Shown here: piece after piece, positions 27,097 to 37,800 of the stretch | How the letters are laid out: each line of letters begins with the position of its first letter | Numbering within the stretch: position 1 is the stretch's first letter | NCBI GenBank assembly: GCA_024280115.1 | Contig: JAJRQT010000106.1 | Span: forward strand, 62,001 to 126,000 | Length of the DNA: 64,000 bases | Origin: Bacteroidota bacterium | GTDB lineage: Bacteria > Bacteroidota > Bacteroidia > Cytophagales > Cyclobacteriaceae | Reading direction: 5' to 3' | Position numbers and translations under genes: made by a program | Notes under the pieces: model-generated | What the model saw: only the letters and a program-made list of their open reading frames with translations | Told to the model about the DNA's origin: nothing | Databases searched by the model: none

Positions 27097-28491
27097 TCAA
27101 TAGGAAATTTCTTCGAACTTGGCAGCACTTTCCTGGACCTCTTCTTTCCATTTTAGATATTCATTCCATAGATCTTTTGTTATCTCAACCTGCTCCTTAG
27201 CCAGACCTTTACTTTCACCCAAATCCTGGTCAAGGTTATATAATTCATTCGGCTGATCTCCTATTTTCACCAATTTCCATGGACCTTGTCTCACCGCAAT
27301 TTCATCATCCATCTTCCAATACAGCGTTCGGTCTGGGAGTTTCTCATTATCAAATAAAAGTGAGCTAATATCCATTCCATCCAGTATCTGATGATTGGAA
27401 AGTTGTGCACCTGCCAACTCTGCAAAGGTTTGATACAGATCCATAGTCATGGTGGTTTCACTATTTTTCATTCCAGGTCTAATTTTTCCTGGCCACCAGG
27501 CGATAAAAGGGACACGATGCCCGCCCTCGTACACTTCCGCCTTCTGCCCTCGCAAAGGTCCATTGCTGGAAATGTTTTTAAATTGATGATTATAATGGAT
27601 ATATCCCCCATTATCAGAAGTAAAAATCACCAGTGTATTATCATCGAGTTTCAATTTCTTTAAGGTATTGACTATTTCTCCAACGCTTTTGTCCACTGCC
27701 TCCACCATTGCTTTTACATGAGGATGAACATTGTCTCTGTCCGGGATGATCCCCCATTTATCGTTTTCATAGGAAATTCCTTTTTCCCTGTGCGCAGGAT
27801 CTTCTGGTCCCTGCCATGGGAAATGAATGGCCAAATGTGCCATATAAAGAAAGAATGGTTCGTTCTTATGGTTTTCGATAAATGATTTACTGTGGTCTGT
27901 AATCAGATCGACACTATAACCATTTTCCATGGCCGGTGTATTGTTGTGCCACCAGTCTTCCCTCCCCCACCGATCGATGTGTGAATGATGATCTCCATCT
28001 CCTGCTGCCAATCCTCTGAATTCATCAAATCCCTGATTGAATGGCAGAAAAGGCTCTTTATAGCCAAGGTGCCATTTGCCAAACATTCCTGTCGCGTAAC
28101 CTGCACTTTTCAACATTTCTGCCATGGTCACTACTTCAAGCGGCATCCCTTCATCATACTGGGTTTTACCGCTCAATGGGCCTTCAAATTTATTTCCGAG
28201 GCGATTTTGATACATCCCGGTCAACAATGCTGACCGGGTAGGTGTACACATAGGACCATTGGAATGGAAGTCAGTAAACCGCATCCCTTCATCGGCGAGA
28301 AGGTCAATATTCGGCGTTCGAATTGTGATATTCCCATAACACCCCAAATCTCCATATCCAAGATCATCAATTAGGATTAAGATGATGTTAGGTTTATTTA
28401 ATGGCTCATTTCCCGGTTTGCAATTGACAAGTAAAACAACCATCATGCAAAACAGGAAGAGCGTTGATTGTCTTTCTAATTTATTCATCAT
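27097..28491 (-). CDS. sulfatase (arylsulfatase family), lipoprotein
   Basis: An exported type I sulfatase. From ATG 28491 it has 464 residues. The signal peptide ends in a lipobox with Cys24, so it is probably membrane-anchored. The formylglycine site is CTPTR (Cys82), the first metal motif is LILIDDLGYGDLG, and FGKWHLG and IFTSDNGG are the later conserved parts. Maturation needs a formylglycine-generating or anaerobic sulfatase-maturing enzyme, not seen here. It precedes (in genome order) the Gfo/Idh/MocA gene on the same strand and belongs to the sugar-use cluster; the sulfated substrate is not known. Confidence 0.93.
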   Translation of the reverse strand: MMNKLERQSTLFLFCMMVVLLVNCKPGNEPLNKPNIILILIDDLGYGDLGCYGNITIRTPNIDLLADEGMRFTDFHSNGPMCTPTRSALLTGMYQNRLGNKFEGPLSGKTQYDEGMPLEVVTMAEMLKSAGYATGMFGKWHLGYKEPFLPFNQGFDEFRGLAAGDGDHHSHIDRWGREDWWHNNTPAMENGYSVDLITDHSKSFIENHKNEPFFLYMAHLAIHFPWQGPEDPAHREKGISYENDKWGIIPDRDNVHPHVKAMVEAVDKSVGEIVNTLKKLKLDDNTLVIFTSDNGGYIHYNHQFKNISSNGPLRGQKAEVYEGGHRVPFIAWWPGKIRPGMKNSETTMTMDLYQTFAELAGAQLSNHQILDGMDISSLLFDNEKLPDRTLYWKMDDEIAVRQGPWKLVKIGDQPNELYNLDQDLGESKGLAKEQVEITKDLWNEYLKWKEEVQESAAKFEEISY

Positions 28492-28551
28492 AGTATTCAA
28501 TGATTCGTACTTTTGGTAAATTTAACTGATCTTTCCCTCCGAGGAGTGGAT

Positions 28552-29844
28552 TTATATACCCGGATACTCCCAAGGTTCTCGATACTCCCTGCTCATCATT
28601 TTCCTTGCCTGCTCATCTCCGAGGATCATTTGCTTTTCTCCATCCCAATTCACACTTCTTCCCAATTTATAAGACATAATTGCCAGCAAACTCATGTTGG
28701 TTGCATAATGAGAATTTTCTATATCTGCAGCGGGTTTACTGCCAGTTTCAATAGCCTTTATAAAATCATCCCAAAGCTCGGGGATATTCTGCTGATCGGG
28801 CAAATGCAGCGCATGGTCCATGTGCACTTCCTGCGCTCCTTTGGCGCTTGGATAAAAGGTCCATCCGTCAAGCCAGCCCATGTGAAAAGTGCCTTTAGTT
28901 CCATAGAAATAAACGCCAATATTGTGCTTCTCACTTTTGCTGCCTCCTATTCTTCGGTGTTCCCACTGTGCGGTAAACGACTCGAACTCAAATGTTGCTG
29001 TCTGCCAGTCGGGGGCGTTTGCAGGGCTGTCTTCTTTGAAAACACCCCCTGTTGAATACACTGTTTTAGGATGCTTTTCTTCAGACCACCAAAGAATCTG
29101 ATCCATCCAGTGAACTCCCCAATCTGCACACATACCATTGGAATAATCGAGGTAGTTTCTGAATCCCTTTGGATGGATGCCCGGATTGTAGTTTCGTTTT
29201 GGCGCCGGACCGCACCACATATCCCAATCTAATCCCTCGGGAGGATCTTCATCGGGCCTTAAGCCACGTTCATGGTAATCATAATCGACAAAAGCCCGGA
29301 CCATCTTAATATCACCAACTTTCCCGGATTTGATGAATTCCATCCCCGCTATATTATGTGGACCAACATGACGATGTAGGCCCACCTGAACTACTCCCCT
29401 GTATTTTTGCTGTGCAGCAACAATGGCCCTGCCTTCATTGATGGTGTGTGCTATGGGTTTTTCGAGATAAATATGACAGCCGGTCTCCAGAGCTTTAATG
29501 GCAGGCAGTGCATGCCAGTGATCCGGAGTGGCAATAATGGCAATTTCAGGTTTTTCTTTTTCCAGCAATTCCCTGTAATCTTTGTAAAGTTTAGGAGTAT
29601 TTAAGGTCAATTCCTTAATTTTTTCAACTGCTTGATCCAATTGATTTTGATCCACATCACAAAGTGCAATCACCTTACAAGTTCCTGAAGCAATGGATGT
29701 TGTAAGAATATTCATACCCCACCAACCCGCACCAATGAGCGCTACGGAGTAAATTTTATTTTTATTGGCAAGTATTATATTCGGGAAAGCACTTGCTGTG
29801 ATACTACCCAGGGCGCTTTTAATGATGAACTCTCGTCTTTGCAT
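28552..29844 (-). CDS. Gfo/Idh/MocA family oxidoreductase, Tat-exported
   Basis: A 430-residue NAD(P)-dependent sugar oxidoreductase-like protein. An N-terminal Tat-like signal (RREFIIKSALG, Arg-Arg at 3-4) precedes a Rossmann domain with GAGWWG near 38 and the family EKPIAH near 127. The C-terminal alpha/beta domain follows (about 150-400). Periplasmic Gfo/Idh/MocA enzymes of this type are frequent next to sulfatases in Bacteroidota. It probably acts on a sugar released by neighbouring enzymes. Confidence 0.9.
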   Translation of the reverse strand: MQRREFIIKSALGSITASAFPNIILANKNKIYSVALIGAGWWGMNILTTSIASGTCKVIALCDVDQNQLDQAVEKIKELTLNTPKLYKDYRELLEKEKPEIAIIATPDHWHALPAIKALETGCHIYLEKPIAHTINEGRAIVAAQQKYRGVVQVGLHRHVGPHNIAGMEFIKSGKVGDIKMVRAFVDYDYHERGLRPDEDPPEGLDWDMWCGPAPKRNYNPGIHPKGFRNYLDYSNGMCADWGVHWMDQILWWSEEKHPKTVYSTGGVFKEDSPANAPDWQTATFEFESFTAQWEHRRIGGSKSEKHNIGVYFYGTKGTFHMGWLDGWTFYPSAKGAQEVHMDHALHLPDQQNIPELWDDFIKAIETGSKPAADIENSHYATNMSLLAIMSYKLGRSVNWDGEKQMILGDEQARKMMSREYREPWEYPGI

Positions 29845-29859
29845 ATTCTATTTACTTAG

Positions 29860-30150
29860 TGGCAGTAGGCAGTTGCAGTAGGCAGCACATGCCAACTTCC
29901 ACTTTCCCATTTTACCCTTTTCCATTTATTTCTTTTTCTGATAACCGATTACCATTTCCTTTTCCTGCCAACTGCCACTGCTACTTTTTCCTTTCCTGCT
30001 TCCTGCTACTGCTACTTTTTCCTTTTCCAATTACGTTTCCGTTTTACCTTTTACCCTTTTAACTTTTCTCGGATGCTGGTTACCCTTTCCTGTCTACTAC
30101 TACTGCTACTACCACTTTTACCTTTCAGCTTTTAGCCTTTAACCTTTAGC
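29860..30150. repeat. Low-complexity region with GGCAGT and CCTTTT/TACCTTT words
   Basis: About 290 bases of degenerate repeated words. It starts with GGCAGTAGGCAGTTGCAG at 29872 onward, then changes to pyrimidine-rich units such as CCTTTT, CTGCTACTGCTAC and ACCTTTTACCC. The complement of GGCAGT (ACTGCC) recurs near 29970. No stable ORF. The same GGCAGT vocabulary reappears at 56101-56185. Confidence 0.65.
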
Positions 30151-30153
30151 TCC

Positions 30154-31581
30154 CTAACTCCACGTCCTGTCCCAGCTCTGATCCTTATCCCATTCCGGCG
30201 TTGGTGCGAAGTATTTTTCTCCTTCACGCAGGTGCTCTTTAATGATCTCTTCATTTAAATCCACTCCTAGTCCCGGGGTTTCGGGTACTTTCACGAAGCC
30301 GTTATTTAATATTGGTTTTTCAATGCCTTTTACTAAATCTTCCCACCACGGGGTATCGACATCATGGTGCTCAAGAGCTACAAAATTTTCTGTTGCTGCA
30401 GCGCAATGTACATTTGCGAGGAACGAAATCGGGGTACCGGCAAAATGCATGGCCATAGCAATACCATGTTCTTCAGCGTAATCTCCAATTTTCTTAGTTT
30501 CCAGGATTCCCCCTGCCGATGCCAGATCAGGATGTATCATATCCACCGCTTTCAGATCGATAAGTTTAATGAATTCTTCTTTGAGGAAGATGTCTTCACC
30601 GGTCAAGGTGGGTGTGGTGATTGCTTCTGTAATTTGCCTCCATTGATCATGTAGTGTCCAGGGTACCAGGTCTTCGAGCCAGGCGAGTTGATATTTTTCT
30701 ACTGCATTTCCAAGCCTGATGCAGGAATTTACACCAATATGACCAAAATGGTCAGCTGCCATAGGAATCTCATATCCAACAATATCTCGCACCTGATGGA
30801 CATATTCCACCATTTTTTCCAGGCCAAGATCAGTTATTTGAATCCTTGTAAATGGATGCTTAGTCATGCCATAACTCCCGGGTTGGTCTGACCATTGTTT
30901 GCCTTGATTCCAAAAATCGGCACCTATCAAAGCTCCTGGGATGTCCTTCACAAGTTGAACTCCGAAATCCATTTTCAAAAAAGTAAATCCTTTTTCTATT
31001 CTGGCCTTCATTCTTGTTGCATAAACTTTTGGATCGGAAGAAGAAGGTGTATCCGCATAAATTCTAATTTTATCTCTATACTTTCCTCCCAACAATTGAT
31101 ATACTGGAACTCCATAAGCTTTGCCTACTAAATCCCACAATGCCATTTCCACACCTGAAACTCCACCACCTTGCCGTCCCTGTCCGCCAAACTGTTTGAT
31201 CATTTTAAATAGTTGCTCGACATTGCATGGATTTTTACCCAATAATCTGCTCTTGAGAAAAAGGGCGTATTTTGGGCTTCCCGCATCACGAACCTCGCCC
31301 AATCCATAAATTCCCTGGTTCGTATCTATTTTAATGATCGGCGCCTTTGAAGTGAAAGCGATTCGAAGGTCTGTAATTTTAAGATCAGTTGGGCTGGAAT
31401 TTCTGCTTACTTTTTGTGTGGTATATTCCAGCTCTTTTTCCACATTATCATCCAGCATATATCCAAGCGCCAGCCCTCCCAGTCCTGCTTTTTGAATGAA
31501 GTTTCTTCGCGAATGATCTGAAGTTTGTTTTGAGGAAGATAAAATGTTTTTTAAGCGGGTAGAAATGTTTTTTGAGCTCAT
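30154..31581 (-). CDS. enolase-superfamily dehydratase/racemase (mandelate racemase-like), Tat-exported
   Basis: A 475-residue protein with a Tat-like signal (SRRNFIQKAGLGGLALG, about 24-40). The N-terminal capping domain (about 65-170) and the C-terminal barrel follow. Metal ligands fit the Asp in AADHFGHI, Glu in WLEDLVPW and Glu in TGEDIF. The pattern is closest to D-galactonate or other sugar-acid dehydratases, but specificity cannot be assigned. It belongs to the 27-35 kb sugar-acid cluster and is divergent from the BASS transporter gene. Confidence 0.88.
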   Translation of the reverse strand: MSSKNISTRLKNILSSSKQTSDHSRRNFIQKAGLGGLALGYMLDDNVEKELEYTTQKVSRNSSPTDLKITDLRIAFTSKAPIIKIDTNQGIYGLGEVRDAGSPKYALFLKSRLLGKNPCNVEQLFKMIKQFGGQGRQGGGVSGVEMALWDLVGKAYGVPVYQLLGGKYRDKIRIYADTPSSSDPKVYATRMKARIEKGFTFLKMDFGVQLVKDIPGALIGADFWNQGKQWSDQPGSYGMTKHPFTRIQITDLGLEKMVEYVHQVRDIVGYEIPMAADHFGHIGVNSCIRLGNAVEKYQLAWLEDLVPWTLHDQWRQITEAITTPTLTGEDIFLKEEFIKLIDLKAVDMIHPDLASAGGILETKKIGDYAEEHGIAMAMHFAGTPISFLANVHCAAATENFVALEHHDVDTPWWEDLVKGIEKPILNNGFVKVPETPGLGVDLNEEIIKEHLREGEKYFAPTPEWDKDQSWDRTWS

Positions 31582-31706
31582 CTTGGGTTTTGTTTTGAGA
31601 ATACAAATTATATAAGTATAATTATCCTAACTTTTTTGGTAATATTCAACTAAAATCGCCAATAGAAACTATTAAACCTAAAGAGCAACTTTTTTAATAA
31701 AGCCCC

Positions 31707-33014
31707 ATGAAAAACATTAATATCTTATATAAAATTTTACTTGGTGGAGCTTTTGTTTGCCTGCTGATCTTTTTGGGAATTCTTATTACAGGTGCTTCTA
31801 TTGGTATAGGGCTATTTCTTACGATGTTTTTCATTTTACTCGCATTGAGTTTTAATGGGATTGAAAGCCTTAAAAGATTTTCCTATACCATTTGGATCTT
31901 GGCTGCGGTGACCATTTCGATGTATTTCCCGCAGTATTTTCTGAAGTCAGGAGATTTTGAATTTAAAAGATTGATCGTTCCTCTGTTGCAAATCATCATG
32001 TTTGGTATGGGCTCCCAGATGAGTGTCAAGGATTTTGCCGGGGTAATAAAAATGCCAAAAGGAGTGATCATAGGAATTGTGGCACAATACAGTATTATGC
32101 CCATAGTAGGATTCTCTATCGCATCATTGTTCGATTTCCCACCTGAAATAGCAGCAGGTGTTCTTTTAATTGGAAGCGCTCCCAGCGGTCTTGCCTCAAA
32201 TGTGATGTCTTATATTGCCAAGGCAAATCTGGCGCTCGCTGTAACATTGGCTGCGATAGCTACCTTATTATCTCCATTAATGACACCACTTTTAATGAAG
32301 GTTTTAGCAGGCCAATATATTGAAATTAAATTCTGGTCTATGATGCTGGGCATCATCAATATGATGATTCTGCCTATAATAGCGGGATTCATATTTAACC
32401 TGTTTTCAAAAAGTAATCAATCGGCTAAGAATCGAATGATGCAATTGTTGTCTTTTTTAGTAATCATCATAGTAAAGAATCTGATCTATCTAAAAACATA
32501 TGAGGCACCCTCTCCTGAATCAACAGAAACAGCTTTACATGCTGCTTCTATATCATTCTTATGGGATATGTTCTGGTTTTATTTTCTACCAATAATCGTT
32601 GCCACCTTACTGAAAATGATATTCAGAGAATTCGAAACATGGATGGATAAAGTATTGTCTTTTGTTTCCATGGCGGGGATAGCAGTGATTATCACAATTA
32701 TTACTGCTGCGGGAAGAGACAGCCTGCTTGAAGTTGGAATGTTGCTGATTCTGGCAATGTTCATCCACAACATGGCAGGGTACTCACTTGGTTATGGGGC
32801 TGCAAAACTCTTCAGGATGCCCGAAAAGGATTGCCGAACAATAGCGTTCGAGGTTGGGATGCAAAACGGTGGTCTTGCTTCAGGATTGGCATTGCAAATG
32901 GGAAAAATAGCGACAGTTGGCCTGGCGCCTGCAATATTTGGTCCGCTAATGAATATCACGGGGTCTTCAATTGCCACATATTGGCGTGATAAGAAACCTA
33001 AAGATGAAAAATAA
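31707..33014 (+). CDS. BASS (bile acid:sodium symporter) family transporter
   Basis: A 435-residue inner-membrane protein with about ten or more hydrophobic helices. Two crossed helix segments typical of the family are visible: GSAPSGLASNVMSY near 155 and FEVGMQNGGLASGLA near 388. BASS members carry organic anions with sodium. Its position between a sugar-acid enzyme and an RraA-like enzyme suggests uptake of a sugar acid or its breakdown product, inferred from context. The next gene starts 27 bases after its stop. Confidence 0.9.
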   Translation: MKNINILYKILLGGAFVCLLIFLGILITGASIGIGLFLTMFFILLALSFNGIESLKRFSYTIWILAAVTISMYFPQYFLKSGDFEFKRLIVPLLQIIMFGMGSQMSVKDFAGVIKMPKGVIIGIVAQYSIMPIVGFSIASLFDFPPEIAAGVLLIGSAPSGLASNVMSYIAKANLALAVTLAAIATLLSPLMTPLLMKVLAGQYIEIKFWSMMLGIINMMILPIIAGFIFNLFSKSNQSAKNRMMQLLSFLVIIIVKNLIYLKTYEAPSPESTETALHAASISFLWDMFWFYFLPIIVATLLKMIFREFETWMDKVLSFVSMAGIAVIITIITAAGRDSLLEVGMLLILAMFIHNMAGYSLGYGAAKLFRMPEKDCRTIAFEVGMQNGGLASGLALQMGKIATVGLAPAIFGPLMNITGSSIATYWRDKKPKDEK

Positions 33015-33041
33015 TTGTTACAACATAACCTCGATATAAAA

Positions 33042-33965
33042 ATGAAAAATGTACTTTTTGTAATTCTAAGCCTGAGCATAGTTACCAATTCCTTGAATGC
33101 TCAAACTGTCATTTCTGATGATTTGATGAAATTTTATACTGCCGAATGGAAAGGAGAAAGAACCGTAGATGGAAGGCCAAAAGTTTCTGATGACCTGCTG
33201 AAACGGTTGAAAAATATTTCCATTGAAGAAGCCTGGGGAGTATTGAGAGGAGAAGGCTTTAATAACCAGTTTGAAAGTGGTTGGAAAATTCTTCACGAAG
33301 GCGAGGCATTTGTAGGAAGGGCACTGACCGCTCAGTATATGCCGCTCCGCCCTGATGTGAATAAGCGCATCCTTGAAAATGGTCATAATAGCGGCCAGAT
33401 AGGCGCTTCAAACTCCTGGCCTATTGATGCCTTGCAGGAAGGTGATGTATATGTCGCCGATTGTTATGGGAAGATTATAAACGGAACACTCATAGGAGAT
33501 AATCTCGGAAATGCCATTTATTCCAAATCCAAAACCGGAGTAATATTCGATGCAAGTTCCCGCGACCTGGAAGGCCTGTCTAAAATAGAAGGATTCAATG
33601 CTTTTGTACGGGATTGGGATCCATCCTATCTCACTGAGGCCATGCTGACGGAAATCAACTCACCAATCAGAATTGGCAGAGCTACAGTTTTTCCGGGCGA
33701 TGCTGTTTTAGCAAAAAAAGAAGGCGTCATTTTCATACCTCCCCACCTGCTGGAAAAGGTAGTGATTACTGCTGAATTTATCGGACTTAAAGATACTTTT
33801 GGACATCAAAAGCTGAGAGAAGGTGTTTATACTCCCGGGCAGATAGACGGCAAATGGTCTGACGATATCAAAGAAGCTTTTCTTAAGTGGGTAGATGATA
33901 ACCCGGATAAAGTTCCTATGAGCAAAAAAGAGCTGGATGAATATCTGAAGAACAGGACCTGGTAG
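33042..33965 (+). CDS. RraA-like protein with an export signal
   Basis: A 307-residue member of the RraA / 4-hydroxy-4-methyl-2-oxoglutarate aldolase group. The signal peptide is clear (MKNVLFVILSLSIV, cleavage near NAQ). The fold elements GDVYVADCYG, LGNAIYSKSKTGVIFDASSRD (the RD pair for metal binding, near residues 176-177) and a C-terminal helix region with VDDNPDK are visible. An in-frame TTG at 33015 lacks support; ATG 33042 starts at the signal peptide. RraA family members are normally cytoplasmic, so export is unusual. Function may be an aldolase or decarboxylase on a keto acid. Confidence 0.85.
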   Translation: MKNVLFVILSLSIVTNSLNAQTVISDDLMKFYTAEWKGERTVDGRPKVSDDLLKRLKNISIEEAWGVLRGEGFNNQFESGWKILHEGEAFVGRALTAQYMPLRPDVNKRILENGHNSGQIGASNSWPIDALQEGDVYVADCYGKIINGTLIGDNLGNAIYSKSKTGVIFDASSRDLEGLSKIEGFNAFVRDWDPSYLTEAMLTEINSPIRIGRATVFPGDAVLAKKEGVIFIPPHLLEKVVITAEFIGLKDTFGHQKLREGVYTPGQIDGKWSDDIKEAFLKWVDDNPDKVPMSKKELDEYLKNRTW

Positions 33966-34011
33966 AAAATAGACCGGAGACGGAAGTTGGAAGTTAATTA
34001 ATGGTATAATC

Positions 34012-34797
34012 ATGAAAAGGAGGCAATTCATCAAAACTACGACAGCAGGGGCATTATTACCCAGCTTCGGGTTTAAGGCTTCCAAAGCTTCTAAAACCCA
34101 CGTTATTTCATTCAGCTTTGATGATGGATTTAAAAAATCATTTATAAAACTTGCTGAAATCCATGAAGAATATGGCCTGAAGGCCTGTCTGAATGTGATC
34201 GCCTCCGGCCATATGAAAAGCTTTCAAGCGGTTGATGACTATATACTTCCGGAATTGCTGGGAGACTTTGATCTCTGGAATAAATTGGCATTGGAAGGGC
34301 ATGAAATAATGCCACACAGCTGGAAACACTTAAATCTTCCTCGCCAGGATCCTTATGAGGCAAAAAAACTAATTTCAAAATGCATCGTCTATTTCAATGA
34401 AAACCTAGTTGGTTTTTCACCATCTAAAGCGGTTTTCAATTTCCCGTTCAATGCCTCAAACAGTGAATTGGATCAACACGCCCTCACCTTGGTCAGGGCG
34501 GTGCGAACGAGTGTGAATGGGGCCATCAATCCACTTCCATCCAAAGACAGCAGAATCCTCAGTTGTGCATCGCACGGCCCTGATATCAGCGATGATTGGG
34601 TTACACAGAAAGTAAATTCATTTCTTTCCACCGAAGGCGGATGGATGATTCTGAATCTACACGGACTTGAAAATGAAGGCTGGGGACCACTGAGCACAGA
34701 TTATTTTCAGTCACTTTTAAAAAGATTGGTGAAAATAAATACGCTGGATATTCTTCCTGTTGGTATAGCGCTTGAGAAATATACAGGTTTTCACTGA
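34012..34797 (+). CDS. polysaccharide deacetylase (NodB-type), Tat-exported
   Basis: A 261-residue carbohydrate esterase-4 type enzyme. It starts with a Tat-like signal (RRQFIKTTTAG). The catalytic motif SFDDGF has Asp37-Asp38, and the metal site HSWKH lies at 102-106. It probably removes acetyl groups from a poly- or oligosaccharide in the periplasm. It follows the RraA-like gene after 46 bases on the same strand and closes the cluster. Confidence 0.9.
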   Translation: MKRRQFIKTTTAGALLPSFGFKASKASKTHVISFSFDDGFKKSFIKLAEIHEEYGLKACLNVIASGHMKSFQAVDDYILPELLGDFDLWNKLALEGHEIMPHSWKHLNLPRQDPYEAKKLISKCIVYFNENLVGFSPSKAVFNFPFNASNSELDQHALTLVRAVRTSVNGAINPLPSKDSRILSCASHGPDISDDWVTQKVNSFLSTEGGWMILNLHGLENEGWGPLSTDYFQSLLKRLVKINTLDILPVGIALEKYTGFH

Positions 34798-34876
34798 CCA
34801 TGACTTTTTGTACATTCGTTTTAATCCCGAATGTCATAATTGTAAGCTGCCTGGCTGTGCGCAATAAGTAATTGGT

Positions 34877-37800
34877 TTATTTTTCAAAAAACAATTCTGG
34901 CAATACTATTTTTATTTCCTGGTCATTTTCTCCCATTTCATCCTTATTATTCCAATAGAGGATAAAATTTACTTTTGATTCAACTACTTTATACCCTTTC
35001 TCTTCCTGAGATATTTTTACCGCACGAAAGGTTTTTGAAAATTTGATTATTTGTTCGCCATTGGAATTTGTAAGTCCTTCATTATTACTTAATAAAGAAT
35101 CTCCACTTTGAAGTGAATTCAAACGATTCTGTACAAAACTGAAATATCCTAAATTAATATCCTTATGCGTTAAATGATACACTAAATGATCCGGCTCGGA
35201 ATAGGTGTTTGTATCACTAAAACGATATAATTCTTCAACATCGATATTATTTAGATAACTCCCGTTGTAATGGATTGTCAGGTTTCGTTTTGCACGAGTC
35301 ATGGCAACATACAATTGTCGTTTATTGTCATTGGAATACCCGTCAAAATTATTAAGTAATAAGAACACATTGTCAAATTCTTTCCCTTTGGCTTTATGGA
35401 TTGTAGATACGTAAATAGTTTCTCCATGACCGAAAGTAAAATCTTCAAGTTTAGATTCTTTAATAAAAACCTCAAAATCTGATTTGTATTTAACTTTGGA
35501 ATTTGTTTTCTGAAAATCTACTAATAGATTCTTACACAGATCATAGTTGGTGCTATTAGCATGTTTTCTCGCGAATTTTCTTTTAGCATTATTCCACGTA
35601 TTTATGCTTATTATTGGAGTGTTGCTATCAACATTTAAATCATCAATAAATGACCTGATTTCATATAGGTTATATAAATCAAATCCATCATTTGACTGTA
35701 TTAGTTTTGCTGGCATTTTGTTTTTAAGAAGCAATTCGGAAATTTGTAAAGCCTCATCATTCGTTTTAGTTAAAATACATGTCGTGCCGGAGAGGCCAGC
35801 AGAAAAAATATCATTTACCAGGGGAACAATCAGGTTCTGACGCTCGTAATGGATTAGCCGAATCTCTCCATTATCATTCTGAACGGGAACAATTGGTGTG
35901 GTTTTAAAACGCGGATGGATTCTTTCTACAAATTGATTGGTAAATTCAACAAGGTTCTTTTTGCTTCTATAGTTTTCTACCATCTCATACTTTGTGGCAT
36001 TTTTTCCGTTGACAAATTGCTCAAAATACTTTGAATCGGCTCCTCTGAAAGTATAGATGTTTTGATCATCATCGCCCACGGCTATTACCCTCATTTCTGT
36101 ATTTTTATCCATGAGTGATTTTATCAATCCGAATTCCTGGGCATTCATGTCCTGGGCCTCATCAATTACGAGTACAGTTTTTGTGATTCGGTTTGGTTCA
36201 ACCTCGCCATTTTCTATTTTCTCAATAGTTTGCTGAAGGATATTATCTGATTTTTCAATACTGCCAACCCTTCCAAGCAAGTCAAAACAATACGAATGGA
36301 ATGTCTTTATCTCGATGAAATTAGCTGCATTACCTATTAATTCCAGTAATCTTTTTTTGAACTCGGTGGTGGCTGCCCTGGAAAAAGTAAGCATCAATAA
36401 TTGCTCGTGCTTAACATCCTCCATTAAAAGAAGCGAGGCCAATTTATGAACCAAAACCCTTGTTTTTCCACTGCCCGGACCGGCCGCTACAAGTATATAC
36501 TGAGTTTGATTATTGTTTATAATTTGAAGCTGCCGGGGCGATAATTCTCCAAATAATTGTTTGAATTTTTTTGGTGTGATATTCCTTTTAATTTCGCCTC
36601 TGCGACTGCCCGGAAAATATTTCTTTAAAAATGATACGTAATTCAGTTGAAAATGATCTTCAACAAATCTCAAAGCTGATTCGTAGTCTTCAAGCATTTT
36701 TTTTGCATATTCTCCGGCAATATGAATCTGCTCTCTTTTATTTTGATAAAAATCGTTTAACTGCCGATAGTCATCATTTTTGTACTGAATCTGATTATTC
36801 TGCTCAAGCCTGTCTATGGTAAGTTTGTTATAAACTACTAAAAATCCACCCTCTATTTTAATGGCCTCAATCCTCGACAAATAGAAAAGTGCATCTTCAA
36901 TATCATCAATCGAAACTTCACTTTTAAAAAGTATTGACTTCTTTTTGTAGCCATCTTTTAAATCATGAACCGAAAACTCAACGAGAATTTCATTTGAACC
37001 GTGATCTTTATCAGCCATCATTTTATCAAAAAGATAGTTAACAATAAAGCTTGAAAGCTCGTACCGTTTTTTCTGTTTCTCTTTTAAAGTTTCCTTTGGT
37101 TGTGTGCAAATTATTGAAACATGATTTTTAGAATAGTTTTGATTTTTCCGTTTAATCCAATTTTTGATTGCCCAAAAATTGAGGATAATTTTAATCTTAT
37201 AAGGATTTACTTCTGTACATCCACTCGCTAAACACTCCTCATTCAATTCCTTTAGGTTAAATGTTTTTTCCTGCTCTTCTATAATTGTCAGCAGATAATT
37301 TTCAATTTTAGCAAAGGTTTTTACGGTGGAAAGTGATTGGTTTATATTATCATTTTGTTTAATAAATGCAGTTAGGTCCTTTGTGTCTGCCAGTATTTTT
37401 TCCTCTCTCAACAAGGTAATAATCTTTATGACCTCTTCTTTTACTATTCCCAGGTGATCAGAAATATAATCAATCCGGGATTCGGCCACTTCATCATTTG
37501 AATGTTTTCTGCTTTTTGTAGAAAACAGCTTTTTAATGATTCGAATCGCTTTAACCTTTTGCTGACTATCGAATCTTGATGAAGAATTGATCTTTTCAAT
37601 GGCCTGCTGTGCATTTTTTGACAATATACTATTGGCAAAAATCCTTGGAATATTCTGACCTCGTTTCAAATATCCGGCTTGCTCAAGCGCTGCAATTGCT
37701 GTTGTAACGCGCGTTTCTATTTCAACAACATTATCGTCCCATCCGGCTTTTCGGGCAATTTCTAAAGCAGAATTCGAAACAGTAGCGCGATACTTCGTGA

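Noticed and set aside
29859..30062. Plus-strand frame of 67 codons
   Set aside because: It is pure low-complexity repeat (Phe/Pro/Ser-rich) with no gene features.
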